Shown here: positions 1-6,475 of the stretch, piece by piece | How positions within the stretch are numbered: the stretch's first letter is position 1 | Layout of the letters: each line of letters opens with the position of its first letter | Assembly (NCBI GenBank): GCA_012719195.1 | Contig: JAAYAV010000002.1 | Span: 1 to 14,487 of the forward strand | Origin: Anaerolineae bacterium | Lineage (GTDB): Bacteria; Chloroflexota; Anaerolineae; DRVO01 | DNA: 14,487 bases | Direction of reading: 5' to 3' | The notes under the pieces: generated by a model | What the model saw: the letters and a program-made list of their open reading frames with translations, nothing else | The model's database searches: none | Told to the model about the DNA's origin: nothing | Program-made: the position numbers and the translations under genes

Positions 1-107
1 TCGCCGTTGTGGGCCAGGTGGACAGTGTGTCCCTCCAGCCGCAGCACAAAGGCGTAGAGCCCGGCCAGCTCGACATCGTCCTCGATCACCAGGATGTTAC
101 CCGTCAC
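1..107 (-). CDS. Response regulator, receiver domain N-terminus (partial, cut by window edge)
   Basis: Only the first 35 codons are visible; the gene runs off the left edge. The start MTGNILVIEDDVELAGL has the form of a CheY-like receiver domain: a hydrophobic first beta strand (ILVI), then the acidic cluster E9-D10-D11 that binds the metal in this family, then an amphipathic first helix. The phosphoacceptor aspartate (about residue 53) and any output domain lie outside the window, so the DNA-binding class is unknown. The GTG start is chosen because AGGAGG sits at 113-118, five bases upstream. It lies 89 bp downstream of the transketolase-like gene on the same strand. A hairpin between them may separate the two transcripts. 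No partner histidine kinase is visible. Confidence 0.85.
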   Translation of the reverse strand, partial: MTGNILVIEDDVELAGLYAFVLRLEGHTVHLAHNG

Positions 108-175
108 GGCGGCCTCCTCTCGCAGCGCGGCCTCACCTGCGGGCGTATCGGTAGGGAAGACTCCGGGCTTGAGGA

Positions 176-195
176 GAGCGAGAGAGTCTCGGCTC
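176..195 (-). terminator. Possible bulged hairpin after the transketolase-like gene
   Basis: Directly after the stop codon of the minus-strand transketolase-like gene, the DNA can fold as GAGC/GCTC and GAGA/TCTC arms around a three-base loop with one bulged base. There is no clear T run after it, so termination is possible but unproven. It would separate this gene from the response regulator downstream. Confidence 0.3.
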
Positions 196-196
196 C

Positions 197-2557
197 CTAG
201 CCCGACCGAGCGCGTTCCAGCGCCGACCCCAGCCGCTCGAGCCGCCGTTCCCGCTCCTCGGCAAAGCGCGTCAGGCCCTTGAGGACCCACTCCGGCGTCA
301 GGCGCGCCTCGTCGAGGACCTCTTCCAGCGTGCCACCGGTGCGCCAGCGGTCGTCCCAGTCTGCCGACAGGGCGTACTCCTCCGCCAGGTCGTTGAAGAT
401 CCAGTCGTGCATCAGCCAGCGGGCCTGCGTCGTCAGAACCGTGGAGTCGAGCCGGTCTTCGGGCGCCAGCACCCTATTCCGGTATTCCTCCGGCTGCCGG
501 GCGAACAACTGCGGGCTGGTGCCGCACACGATCTTGACGTTCGGCCCCTCCTCGCCCAGCCGCGGCAGCAGCTTGGTGATGCTCACCATGGCGCTGGTGC
601 CCTGGACGATCATCGTGCCCCCACGGGGAACGCCGGGCCGGTAGTCCCGCACCACGTAGGCACCGCGGGCAGCCTCGAAGTGCGACGGCATGCCCAGCGC
701 CTCGCGGTCCGGAGTGACAATGGCCGGCCGCGTCAAGTGCAACGCTACGATGGGCTCCGGTCGCGCCAGCGCCGCCGCCAGGAGGACCGGCACCTCGTTG
801 TACTCCCAGGGGTGCAGGTTGATCACGTGACCGCGGGGGAACATCTGCGTCACGCCGGGGGCGAAGATGCCGAAGTGGGTGCGACTGTCGTCGGCCGTCT
901 CCGGACCGGAGTGCCCGGCCACCCACAGCACCTTGCCCAGCTTCCACTGGCAGTCCTGTGCCATCTGGCTGAACAGGCGCAGCGGGCCGTACTTGAGGTA
1001 GGAGAAGGAGCCGTAGGTCGAGCAGGCGCCCCAGAAGCCGTCGAACTCCTTCTCCGGGTCGGCGGAGAAGTTGACGCTGGCCAGCCCGGCGATGATGCCG
1101 GCGTTGGCGAACTCGGTGATCTCCTGCGGCAGCAAGGTCCCCTCGGGCGAACCGTAGCGCTCGTGCCAGCCGTAGCCCTTGAAGTCGCCGTAGGGCTTGG
1201 CGAAGCCGCTGATGTTAGTGGACTCGGCCAGGTCGGCGGAGGCGGCCAGGAACAGGGGCCGGCCGTACTCGTTCGCTCCCAGGGCGTTGACCCAGGCGCC
1301 CCACTTGGCCAGGGCGTTGCGCGTCGCCACCGAGGCCCCCGGCTTCGCCCACATGTCCGCCGGGTAGGAGCGGTAGTCGTAGATGCGCTTGTCGGCGAAG
1401 GGGGACTTGTCGCCCAGGCGACACCCGGGCAGGCTTTCCGGGACGCTGTCACCCAGCGCCACCAGGCGATCGGCCAGGTAGTCAACCAGCTCCTGGTCTG
1501 TCCGCAGGACGCCAATCACCGCCTCCAGGTTGCAGGCGAACTCCTCGCGCATGTCGTCCAACGACTCGGGCGGCTCGCCGCAGTAGTTGGTGAACTGGCA
1601 CTGGTAGCGCTCGGCGAACTCGCGCTTCGTGTCCCAGAAGGTCTCGCAATTCATCTTGTGCGGCGCCCCGTGGGATGCAGCGTCGTACTTGAGGTAGCCG
1701 CGCCCCTTGCGCGTCCGCATCCAGGCGACGCTAGGCGAATGGCTGGGGTTGTCGCTGCCGGTCATCTGCAGCAGCGTCGTCGTCACCGCGCGCCAGTCGC
1801 TACCCTCCTCCGTGCCGAAGACGCGCCAGCCGTGGCTGCCGAACCAGTCGGCCGGGGAGCCATAGACGGCGCTGCTAACCGGGTGCTCGTCAATGCCGAA
1901 GTCGTTCCAGTCGACCACGAAGTAGAGGTTGTCCAGCGCCAGCCCCCAGGCCGAGTTCATCGTCTCGTGGGAGCCGCCCGCCGTGAGGCCGCCCTCGCCC
2001 TCGAAGGCAAAGACGCGCACCTCGCCGGCGCCCGCCCGCTTCAGCGCCAGGGCCTCGCCCGCAGCCGCCGGGCTGCCGTGTCCGGTGGGGCCGGTGTTGA
2101 ACTTCAGGAACAGGGTCTTGCCCTCCATCTCCGCGTGGCCGGAGAGGCCGCCGCGTCGTCGGAAGGTAAGCAAGTCCTGCCAGTAGAGCGCCCGTTCCTC
2201 CGCTCGCGGCACGCGGTAGCGCTCGTCGCCGGTCTGCTCCAGCTTGAGCCGAAGCGCCTCGTTGAAGACGGCGAGGGTCGAATAGATCAGCGGGATGGTG
2301 TGCCCACCCACCAAGATGAACCGGTCGGCGAAGCGTTTCTCGGGGTGCCGGATGTCCCAGCGCATAGTGCCGGAGAGCAACGTGGCGAGCAGCATATGGA
2401 CCTTGGAGCGCGACCCTCCCGGGTGCCCGCTCTGGCGATAGTTGAGCACCAGGTCGACCAGTTGGTCGATGATGTCCTTGGTCTTCTCCCATTTGTCGAA
2501 GTGGGCGACCATCTCTGCAGGGGCGACAACCAATCTCTCTTGCGACACAACACTCAT
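197..2557 (-). CDS. Transketolase-like thiamine diphosphate enzyme, long divergent form
   Basis: This 786-residue protein follows transketolase in domain order, but it is about 120 residues longer than the usual 660. Family landmarks are visible: SGHPGG (43-48, His45), GGHT (85-88, His86), GHAE (His141), TGPTGHG (155-161), a thiamine diphosphate motif beginning GEG (187-189) and ending in Asn218, the pyrimidine-binding domain around 475-490, and a THFG segment (His561) matching the THQP histidine of transketolases. Two things are odd. The motif reads GEG rather than GDG, and the last 100 residues do not resemble the usual C-terminal domain, ending in an Arg/Glu-rich helix. Likely role: transfer of two-carbon ketol units in pentose metabolism, though the true donor and acceptor cannot be read. 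The ATG start has GGAGGTGA seven bases upstream. No other pentose-pathway gene is adjacent. Phosphoketolase was considered and does not fit the motifs. Confidence 0.85.
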   Translation of the reverse strand: MSVVSQERLVVAPAEMVAHFDKWEKTKDIIDQLVDLVLNYRQSGHPGGSRSKVHMLLATLLSGTMRWDIRHPEKRFADRFILVGGHTIPLIYSTLAVFNEALRLKLEQTGDERYRVPRAEERALYWQDLLTFRRRGGLSGHAEMEGKTLFLKFNTGPTGHGSPAAAGEALALKRAGAGEVRVFAFEGEGGLTAGGSHETMNSAWGLALDNLYFVVDWNDFGIDEHPVSSAVYGSPADWFGSHGWRVFGTEEGSDWRAVTTTLLQMTGSDNPSHSPSVAWMRTRKGRGYLKYDAASHGAPHKMNCETFWDTKREFAERYQCQFTNYCGEPPESLDDMREEFACNLEAVIGVLRTDQELVDYLADRLVALGDSVPESLPGCRLGDKSPFADKRIYDYRSYPADMWAKPGASVATRNALAKWGAWVNALGANEYGRPLFLAASADLAESTNISGFAKPYGDFKGYGWHERYGSPEGTLLPQEITEFANAGIIAGLASVNFSADPEKEFDGFWGACSTYGSFSYLKYGPLRLFSQMAQDCQWKLGKVLWVAGHSGPETADDSRTHFGIFAPGVTQMFPRGHVINLHPWEYNEVPVLLAAALARPEPIVALHLTRPAIVTPDREALGMPSHFEAARGAYVVRDYRPGVPRGGTMIVQGTSAMVSITKLLPRLGEEGPNVKIVCGTSPQLFARQPEEYRNRVLAPEDRLDSTVLTTQARWLMHDWIFNDLAEEYALSADWDDRWRTGGTLEEVLDEARLTPEWVLKGLTRFAEERERRLERLGSALERARSG

Positions 2558-2569
2558 GCACTCACCTCC

Positions 2570-2773
2570 AACTAGTGGCGCTGGTGCGGTAGGTCGGCCG
2601 GCCCGATGGGCGCCGGCGTCACCGGTCGGAACCGCTGAGATCGGCGGCTGAATACTCGGGCGAGTCTAGCACGAGCCGGCGGCACCGTCGATCGGGGCGC
2701 TCGCGCCCGCGCCGTGCGTGGACCGCAACTTGCAGCTCTCCCTTGCCGTCGGGTCGCCGAGGGCCGCCACTCG
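2570..2773. other. Intergenic region between divergent genes
   Basis: This is most of the 328-bp gap between the leftward transketolase-like gene and the rightward hibernation factor. No convincing gene is seen. On the minus strand a weak promoter for the transketolase-like gene is possible: TCGACG (2686-2691) and TAGACT (2663-2668), 17 bp apart and each matching four of six consensus bases. I give that about 0.25. The rightward promoter is listed separately. Confidence 0.5.
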
Positions 2774-2803
2774 TTGACAGCCGGCAACCGCGACGCCTAT
2801 AAT
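2774..2803 (+). promoter_or_regulatory. Consensus sigma-70-type promoter for the hibernation factor gene
   Basis: A perfect TTGACA (2774-2779) and a perfect TATAAT (2798-2803) are separated by 18 bp. The predicted transcription start is near 2810, giving a leader of about 76 bases before the ATG at 2886. A short imperfect inverted repeat, GGTCCCCGGACC (2806-2817), lies over the predicted start and could be an operator or leader hairpin. Such an exact match is striking in DNA this GC-rich and suggests strong housekeeping-type transcription. Confidence 0.85.
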
Positions 2804-2885
2804 CTGGTCCCCGGACCGCAGTCTCTGGGGCCGACCCGCCGGGCACGTGAAGCAAACCGGTGGATACCGCTGGAGGATTAGGGTC

Positions 2886-3509
2886 ATGTTGGCAATCAAC
2901 ATCAGAACACGAGACATCGAACTTACCGAACAGCTAGAGAGCTACGTTGAGAACAAGATCGGCAAGCTGGACCGCTACCTCCCCATCCTCAAGGAAGCGC
3001 GTATCGAGCTGCGTCGTGAGCCCATCAAGAATGCCGGTAGCCGCTTCGTCGCCCAGGTCACCTGCTGGGGCGGAAAGGTCACCATCCGCGGCGAGGAACG
3101 CGGGTCGGATGCCACCCAGGCCATCGACGCCGTGGTGGACGTCCTCTACCGGCAGATTGCCCGCTTCAAGGGCAAGCGTTACTCCCGCGCCCGCCAGGCC
3201 GATCTGCAGGCCCGCGCCGCTGCCCGCGCCGACGCCCGCCTCGAGGAGGATCTCCTCCTGCAGGAAGAGGGCGAGGCCCTGCCCCTCCCGGACGAAGTGC
3301 TGGAGGAACTGCAGACGGAGGAGGCCTCGCGCATCGTGCGCGTCAAGCAGTTCCCCCTGAGCCCCATGGGCCCGGAAGAGGCCATCGAGCAGATGGAACT
3401 CCTCGGCCATACCTTCTTCGTCTTCTGGAACGCTACTAACGACCGCGTCAACGTCGTCTACCAGCGTCTGGACGGCAACTTCGGTCTGCTCGATCCGCAG
3501 CTGTCCTAG
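2886..3509 (+). CDS. hpf: Long-form ribosome hibernation promoting factor
   Basis: This 207-residue protein matches the length and two-domain plan of long HPF. The N-terminal S30AE/YfiA domain (about 1-100) opens MLAINIRTRDIELTEQLESY and continues through the basic strand RIELRREPIKN. A charged linker follows (about 110-140). The C-terminal dimerisation domain (about 145-207) contains RIVRVKQFPLSPMGPEEAIE and ends with the typical YQRLDGNFGLLDP. In this family the N-domain binds the 30S decoding region, and the C-domain pairs two ribosomes into inactive 100S dimers in resting or starved cells. The ATG start is chosen because GGAGG (2872-2876) sits nine bases upstream; an in-frame GTG at 2847 has no such site. 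It is transcribed from the consensus promoter just upstream. Confidence 0.95.
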   Translation: MLAINIRTRDIELTEQLESYVENKIGKLDRYLPILKEARIELRREPIKNAGSRFVAQVTCWGGKVTIRGEERGSDATQAIDAVVDVLYRQIARFKGKRYSRARQADLQARAAARADARLEEDLLLQEEGEALPLPDEVLEELQTEEASRIVRVKQFPLSPMGPEEAIEQMELLGHTFFVFWNATNDRVNVVYQRLDGNFGLLDPQLS

Positions 3510-3531
3510 GCACTCCTAACGGTCTCACTTG

Positions 3532-3559
3532 CGTCGGGCGCTCCTCAGGGCGCCCGGCG
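3532..3559 (+). terminator. GC-rich hairpin after hpf
   Basis: A ten-pair stem with one G-U pair forms between 3532-3541 and 3550-3559, around an eight-base loop, 22 bp after the hpf stop. No T run follows, so it may be a weak or factor-dependent terminator, or a stabilising 3' hairpin that lets some transcription reach the next gene. Confidence 0.4.
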
Positions 3560-3640
3560 TCCCACTAGGACGAGGCAGAGCTCCTCAGGCGCGGGGGCGA
3601 TCAGCTCGCCTCGCTCGCCAATACCGGCGCCGGAGGAAAG

Positions 3641-4750
3641 GTGCCCCGCCCTACTGCCATCGTTGTCATGTACGGCTACTCCGAGGCCAACGACGTTCGC
3701 CGCCTCGTACAGGAGGGGCGCCTCGCCGCCACGGAGGACCTGCTCACCCGCATTGGGTCGGGCAAGTGGGACCGCGTCATTGTCTGCTCCAACCAACCGG
3801 ACGTCCTCCAGGCTGCCGTACCGGTGGAGCGCGTCCACAGCCACACCGAGTACATCCACTTCGGCCGCGAGTTGCAGCGGGTGGTCGACGACTGCCGGCT
3901 GCACGAATACTCCGTCCTCTATCTGGGCGGCGGGCTCCCGCTCCTCGGCGCGGCCACCCTCGAGACGATGCGCCTCCACCTCTCCCAGGGCGACCACGTC
4001 GCCATCACCAACAACATCCACTCCTGCGACTTCATCGGCTGGAACCCCGGCTCCGCCCTGCTGGGCATCGCCCCGCCCGACACGGACAACGACTTAGCCT
4101 GGCAACTGCGCCGCACCGGCCTGGCCGTCACCGAACTGCCCCGCAGCGTCGAGACCACGTTCGACATCGACACGCCCACCGACCTGGCGCTGCTGTCGCT
4201 CGCGCCCGGCGTGGGGCCGAGCATGGCCGACCTGCTGGCCCGCGCCCCCATCGAGACCATCCCTTTGCCTAGCCTCATGCGGGTGCTGCGTTCTTTTGAG
4301 GAGACGGTCCTCTGCTACGGCCGCATCTCCCACCACTCCTGGGCCTACCTGGCGCAGAAGGCCGCCTGCCAGACGCGCATCATCAGCGAAGAGCGAGGCA
4401 TGCGCGCCAGCGGACGCCTCGCCCGGGGAGAAGTGCGTTCGCTGCTCGGCTTCCTGGCCGGTATGTCCGGCTTCCCCGCCACCTTCTCCATGCTGAGCCA
4501 GCTGGCGGGCGGCCTCATACTCGACACGCGAGTCCTGATGGCTCACCATCGTCAGTGGCCCGGTGCCGAGGACCGCTTCTATGCCGACCTCGGCCTGGCC
4601 GAGGAGATCAGCGATCCCTGGCTGCGGGATATGACGACAGCGGCCCAGAACTGCGGCGTCCCCGTGGTCATGGGTGGACACTGTCTGGTGTCCGGCGGCC
4701 TGTTCCTTCTGGGCGACGCCGTCGGGCCGAAGGAGATTCCGCTCCAGTGA
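3641..4750 (+). CDS. Unrecognised protein with nucleotidyltransferase-like (GT-A fold) N-terminal half
   Basis: I do not recognise this 369-residue protein as a named enzyme. The N-terminal half (about 4-187) alternates strands and helices like a GT-A nucleotidyltransferase: AIVVMYGYSE, then DRVIVCSNQPDV, SVLYLGGGLPLLGA, DHVAITNN, and finally FDIDTPTDLALL (174-185). That last motif is typical of the MobA, IspD and CofC families. However, the glycine-rich, lysine-containing nucleotide loop those enzymes have near the N-terminus is not evident. The C-terminal half (about 190-369) is mostly helical, with conserved-looking HHSWAYLAQKAACQ (231-244) and SEERGMRASGRLARGE (249-264), and belongs to no family I can name. 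The GTG start has GGAGG four bases upstream; ATG at 3668 is an alternative. The stop overlaps the start of the phosphatase, so the two products are probably made together. Confidence 0.65.
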   Translation: MPRPTAIVVMYGYSEANDVRRLVQEGRLAATEDLLTRIGSGKWDRVIVCSNQPDVLQAAVPVERVHSHTEYIHFGRELQRVVDDCRLHEYSVLYLGGGLPLLGAATLETMRLHLSQGDHVAITNNIHSCDFIGWNPGSALLGIAPPDTDNDLAWQLRRTGLAVTELPRSVETTFDIDTPTDLALLSLAPGVGPSMADLLARAPIETIPLPSLMRVLRSFEETVLCYGRISHHSWAYLAQKAACQTRIISEERGMRASGRLARGEVRSLLGFLAGMSGFPATFSMLSQLAGGLILDTRVLMAHHRQWPGAEDRFYADLGLAEEISDPWLRDMTTAAQNCGVPVVMGGHCLVSGGLFLLGDAVGPKEIPLQ

Positions 4751-5217
4751 AGGAAGTGCTCTTCGTCTGCAAAGGCAACACCTGCCGGTCGCCCATGGCC
4801 GTTGCCCTCCTGCGGGACATGGTGCGCTCCCACGGGCATGAGGGCCGTCTGCGGGTGACCTCGGCCGGCATCTGGGCCTCCGAGGGCCAGCCAGCCACGC
4901 TCGACGCGCAGAAGGTCATGCAGGAACGGGGACTCGACATAACCGACCACCGGGCTCACAACCTGCTGATCCAGGACATCAAGCGGGCCGACCTGGTGGT
5001 GGCGCTGGAGCGCAGCGTGGCCGAGGCCATCACCATCGAAAGCCCCGAGGCTGCCCCCAAGGTCCACACACTGGGCGAACTGGCGGATGATCCCCGCGAC
5101 GTGGAAGACCCCATCGGCCGGCCCATTGACGAGTACCGGTACACCGTCGACTTCATCCAGGGCATGCTTCAACGCGCCTACGGCCGCATTATGTCCATCC
5201 TGGGACTGCCGCTGTAG
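4747..5217 (+). CDS. Low-molecular-weight protein tyrosine phosphatase
   Basis: The 156-residue length is typical of the family. The phosphate-binding loop VCKGNTCRSP (7-16) holds nucleophile Cys8 and Arg14 in the C-X5-R-S arrangement right after the first strand. The general acid is probably Asp121 in the DP pair of DVEDPIG (118-124). It should hydrolyse phosphotyrosine on cytoplasmic proteins, through a cysteinyl-phosphate intermediate. The GTG start overlaps the TGA of the upstream gene, and AAGGAG lies 11 bases upstream inside that gene, so translation is probably coupled. In many bacteria such phosphatases act with tyrosine kinases on envelope polysaccharide pathways; no kinase is visible here. 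Arsenate reductase of the same fold is possible, but the P-loop and DP motif fit the phosphatase better. Confidence 0.88.
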   Translation: MKEVLFVCKGNTCRSPMAVALLRDMVRSHGHEGRLRVTSAGIWASEGQPATLDAQKVMQERGLDITDHRAHNLLIQDIKRADLVVALERSVAEAITIESPEAAPKVHTLGELADDPRDVEDPIGRPIDEYRYTVDFIQGMLQRAYGRIMSILGLPL

Positions 5218-5228
5218 CGGGCCGTGCC

Positions 5229-5256
5229 TTGCCCGGCCGGGGCGCAGCGCTATAAT
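5229..5256 (+). promoter_or_regulatory. Probable promoter for the Gfo/Idh/MocA dehydrogenase gene
   Basis: A perfect TATAAT (5251-5256) is preceded by TTGCCC (5229-5234) with 16 bp between. It sits in the 92-bp gap after the phosphatase gene, about 50 bases before the next start codon. The -10 is convincing; the -35 matches only at the TTG and position five. Confidence 0.6.
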
Positions 5257-5309
5257 GCGACATGCCTTGTCCATGAGGATGAACACCTCACCCCTACGGA
5301 GGAGTGCTC

Positions 5310-6374
5310 GTGTCTGATGTAGTTAACCTGGCCATACTGGGTAGCGGGCTCATCGGCGGGATCCACGCTCGCGCCATCGCCGAAGTCTCAAATGCCCGAC
5401 TCTCCGTGGTAATTGACGCCGCTAAGGACCGAGCCGACAAGTTGGCAGACGAGTTCGGCGTTCCGGCGGTGTATGATCTCGGCGAGGCCCTCAAACGCGA
5501 CGACGTCGACGCCGTGCATGTCTGCGTCCCCAGCGGCCTCCACGCCAAGCTCGGAACCATGGTGGCCGAAGCGGGTAAGCACGTCCTCGTAGAGAAGCCC
5601 ATCGACATCACCCTGCCCGCCGGGCAGCGCCTCGTCGAGGCCGGTGAGGCCAGCGGCGCCAAGGTGGCCGTCATCTTCCAGAAGCGCTTCACCGACGCCG
5701 GCCGGCGCCTCCATGCCGGCGTCAGCGGCGGAGACTTCGGTCGCCTAATGCAGTGCGACGCCTACGTGAAGTGGTATCGCGACCCTACCTACTACTCCGA
5801 TAGCCCCTGGCACGGCACTTGGGCCATGGACGGCGGCGGCGCCCTCATCAACCAGGGCGTCCACATGGTCGACCTGATGAAGTGGGTGGGCGGCCCGGTG
5901 CGGTCGGTGTTTGCTCGCCGGCGCACCGCCCTCCACGACATCGAAGTAGAGGACCTGGTCGACGCCCTCTTCGAGTTCGAGAGTGGCGCCCTGGGTGTGC
6001 TGCAGGCTAGCACCGCCACCTACCCGGGCTATCCGGAGCGCCTCGACGTGCACGGCACCCTGGGCTCTGCCGTCCTCGAAGGCTCGGACATCACCCAGTG
6101 GGCCGTCAAGGGGCAGGAATCCCAGACCGGCGGCGACGCCTTGCCTACCGGTGCTTCGGACCCGGGCGCCATAGGACATCGCTACCACGTGCCGGTGATC
6201 CAGGACTTCGTTGACGCCATCCGCGAGGATCGCGAGCCCATGGTGTCCGGCCGTGACGGCCTCGAGACCCTGGAATTGGTCATGGCGGTGTACAAGTCCG
6301 CCCAGGAAGGCAAGGAGGTGCGGTTACCTCTGCCCCATGACTGGGTGCCGGAGCCGAAGGTCGCCAAGCTTTAG
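5310..6374 (+). CDS. Gfo/Idh/MocA family NAD(P)-dependent sugar dehydrogenase
   Basis: This 354-residue protein has the family's two-domain plan. An N-terminal Rossmann fold opens NLAILGSGLIGGIHARAI, with the glycine-rich dinucleotide loop at 11-17. EKP (95-97) supplies the catalytic Lys96 and closes the fold. The C-terminal alpha/beta domain contains WAMDGGGALINQGVHMVDL (171-189), where the DGGG...N-Q-G-x-H pattern supplies substrate-binding residues including His185. The WYRDPTYYSDSPWHGTW segment resembles UDP-N-acetyl sugar acid dehydrogenases and related oxidoreductases, but the substrate cannot be fixed from sequence; inositol or another sugar is possible. The GTG at 5310 is chosen over the GTG at 5304 because GGAGG (5298-5302) is seven bases from it. 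The gene has its own promoter and is 92 bp from the phosphatase gene. Confidence 0.88.
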   Translation: MSDVVNLAILGSGLIGGIHARAIAEVSNARLSVVIDAAKDRADKLADEFGVPAVYDLGEALKRDDVDAVHVCVPSGLHAKLGTMVAEAGKHVLVEKPIDITLPAGQRLVEAGEASGAKVAVIFQKRFTDAGRRLHAGVSGGDFGRLMQCDAYVKWYRDPTYYSDSPWHGTWAMDGGGALINQGVHMVDLMKWVGGPVRSVFARRRTALHDIEVEDLVDALFEFESGALGVLQASTATYPGYPERLDVHGTLGSAVLEGSDITQWAVKGQESQTGGDALPTGASDPGAIGHRYHVPVIQDFVDAIREDREPMVSGRDGLETLELVMAVYKSAQEGKEVRLPLPHDWVPEPKVAKL

Positions 6375-6414
6375 CGTGTTCCAACGTCGCGCACCAACCT
6401 AGACGCAAGGCGCG

Positions 6415-6438
6415 GGGGTACGGTGAATTCCGTGCCCC
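6415..6438 (+). promoter_or_regulatory. Hairpin between the dehydrogenase and beta-CASP genes
   Basis: Nine-base arms GGGGTACGG (6415-6423) and CCGTGCCCC (6430-6438) pair, with one G-U, around a TGAATT loop. TCCCATTT follows. It may terminate the dehydrogenase transcript or form a structured leader 37 bases before the next start codon. The absence of a real T run leaves both open. Confidence 0.35.
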
Positions 6439-6475
6439 TCCCATTTGTCCGCACGATCGCTAGAGGAGAAGAGCA

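Noticed and set aside
197..2557. Phosphoketolase as the identity of the 786-residue enzyme
   Set aside because: The length fits, but the motifs SGHPGG, GHAE, TGPTGHG and the THFG histidine follow transketolase; typical phosphoketolase N-terminal motifs are missing.
407..2575. A 722-codon open frame on the plus strand opposite the transketolase-like gene
   Set aside because: It is antisense to a gene with clear motifs, has no recognisable domain, and is Arg/Gly/Val/Leu-rich as expected of a shadow frame in GC-rich DNA.
2847..2885. Upstream GTG start for hpf
   Set aside because: The 13 extra residues do not match the family start, and GGAGG is placed for the ATG at 2886.
3529..4272. A 247-codon plus-strand frame overlapping the nucleotidyltransferase-like gene
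   Set aside because: It is very rich in Arg, Pro and His, has no family signature, and overlaps a frame with the FDIDTPTDL motif and a good ribosome site.
4555..4746. Longer start for the tyrosine phosphatase
   Set aside because: It would lie inside the upstream gene and add 64 residues with no homology before the universally N-terminal P-loop.
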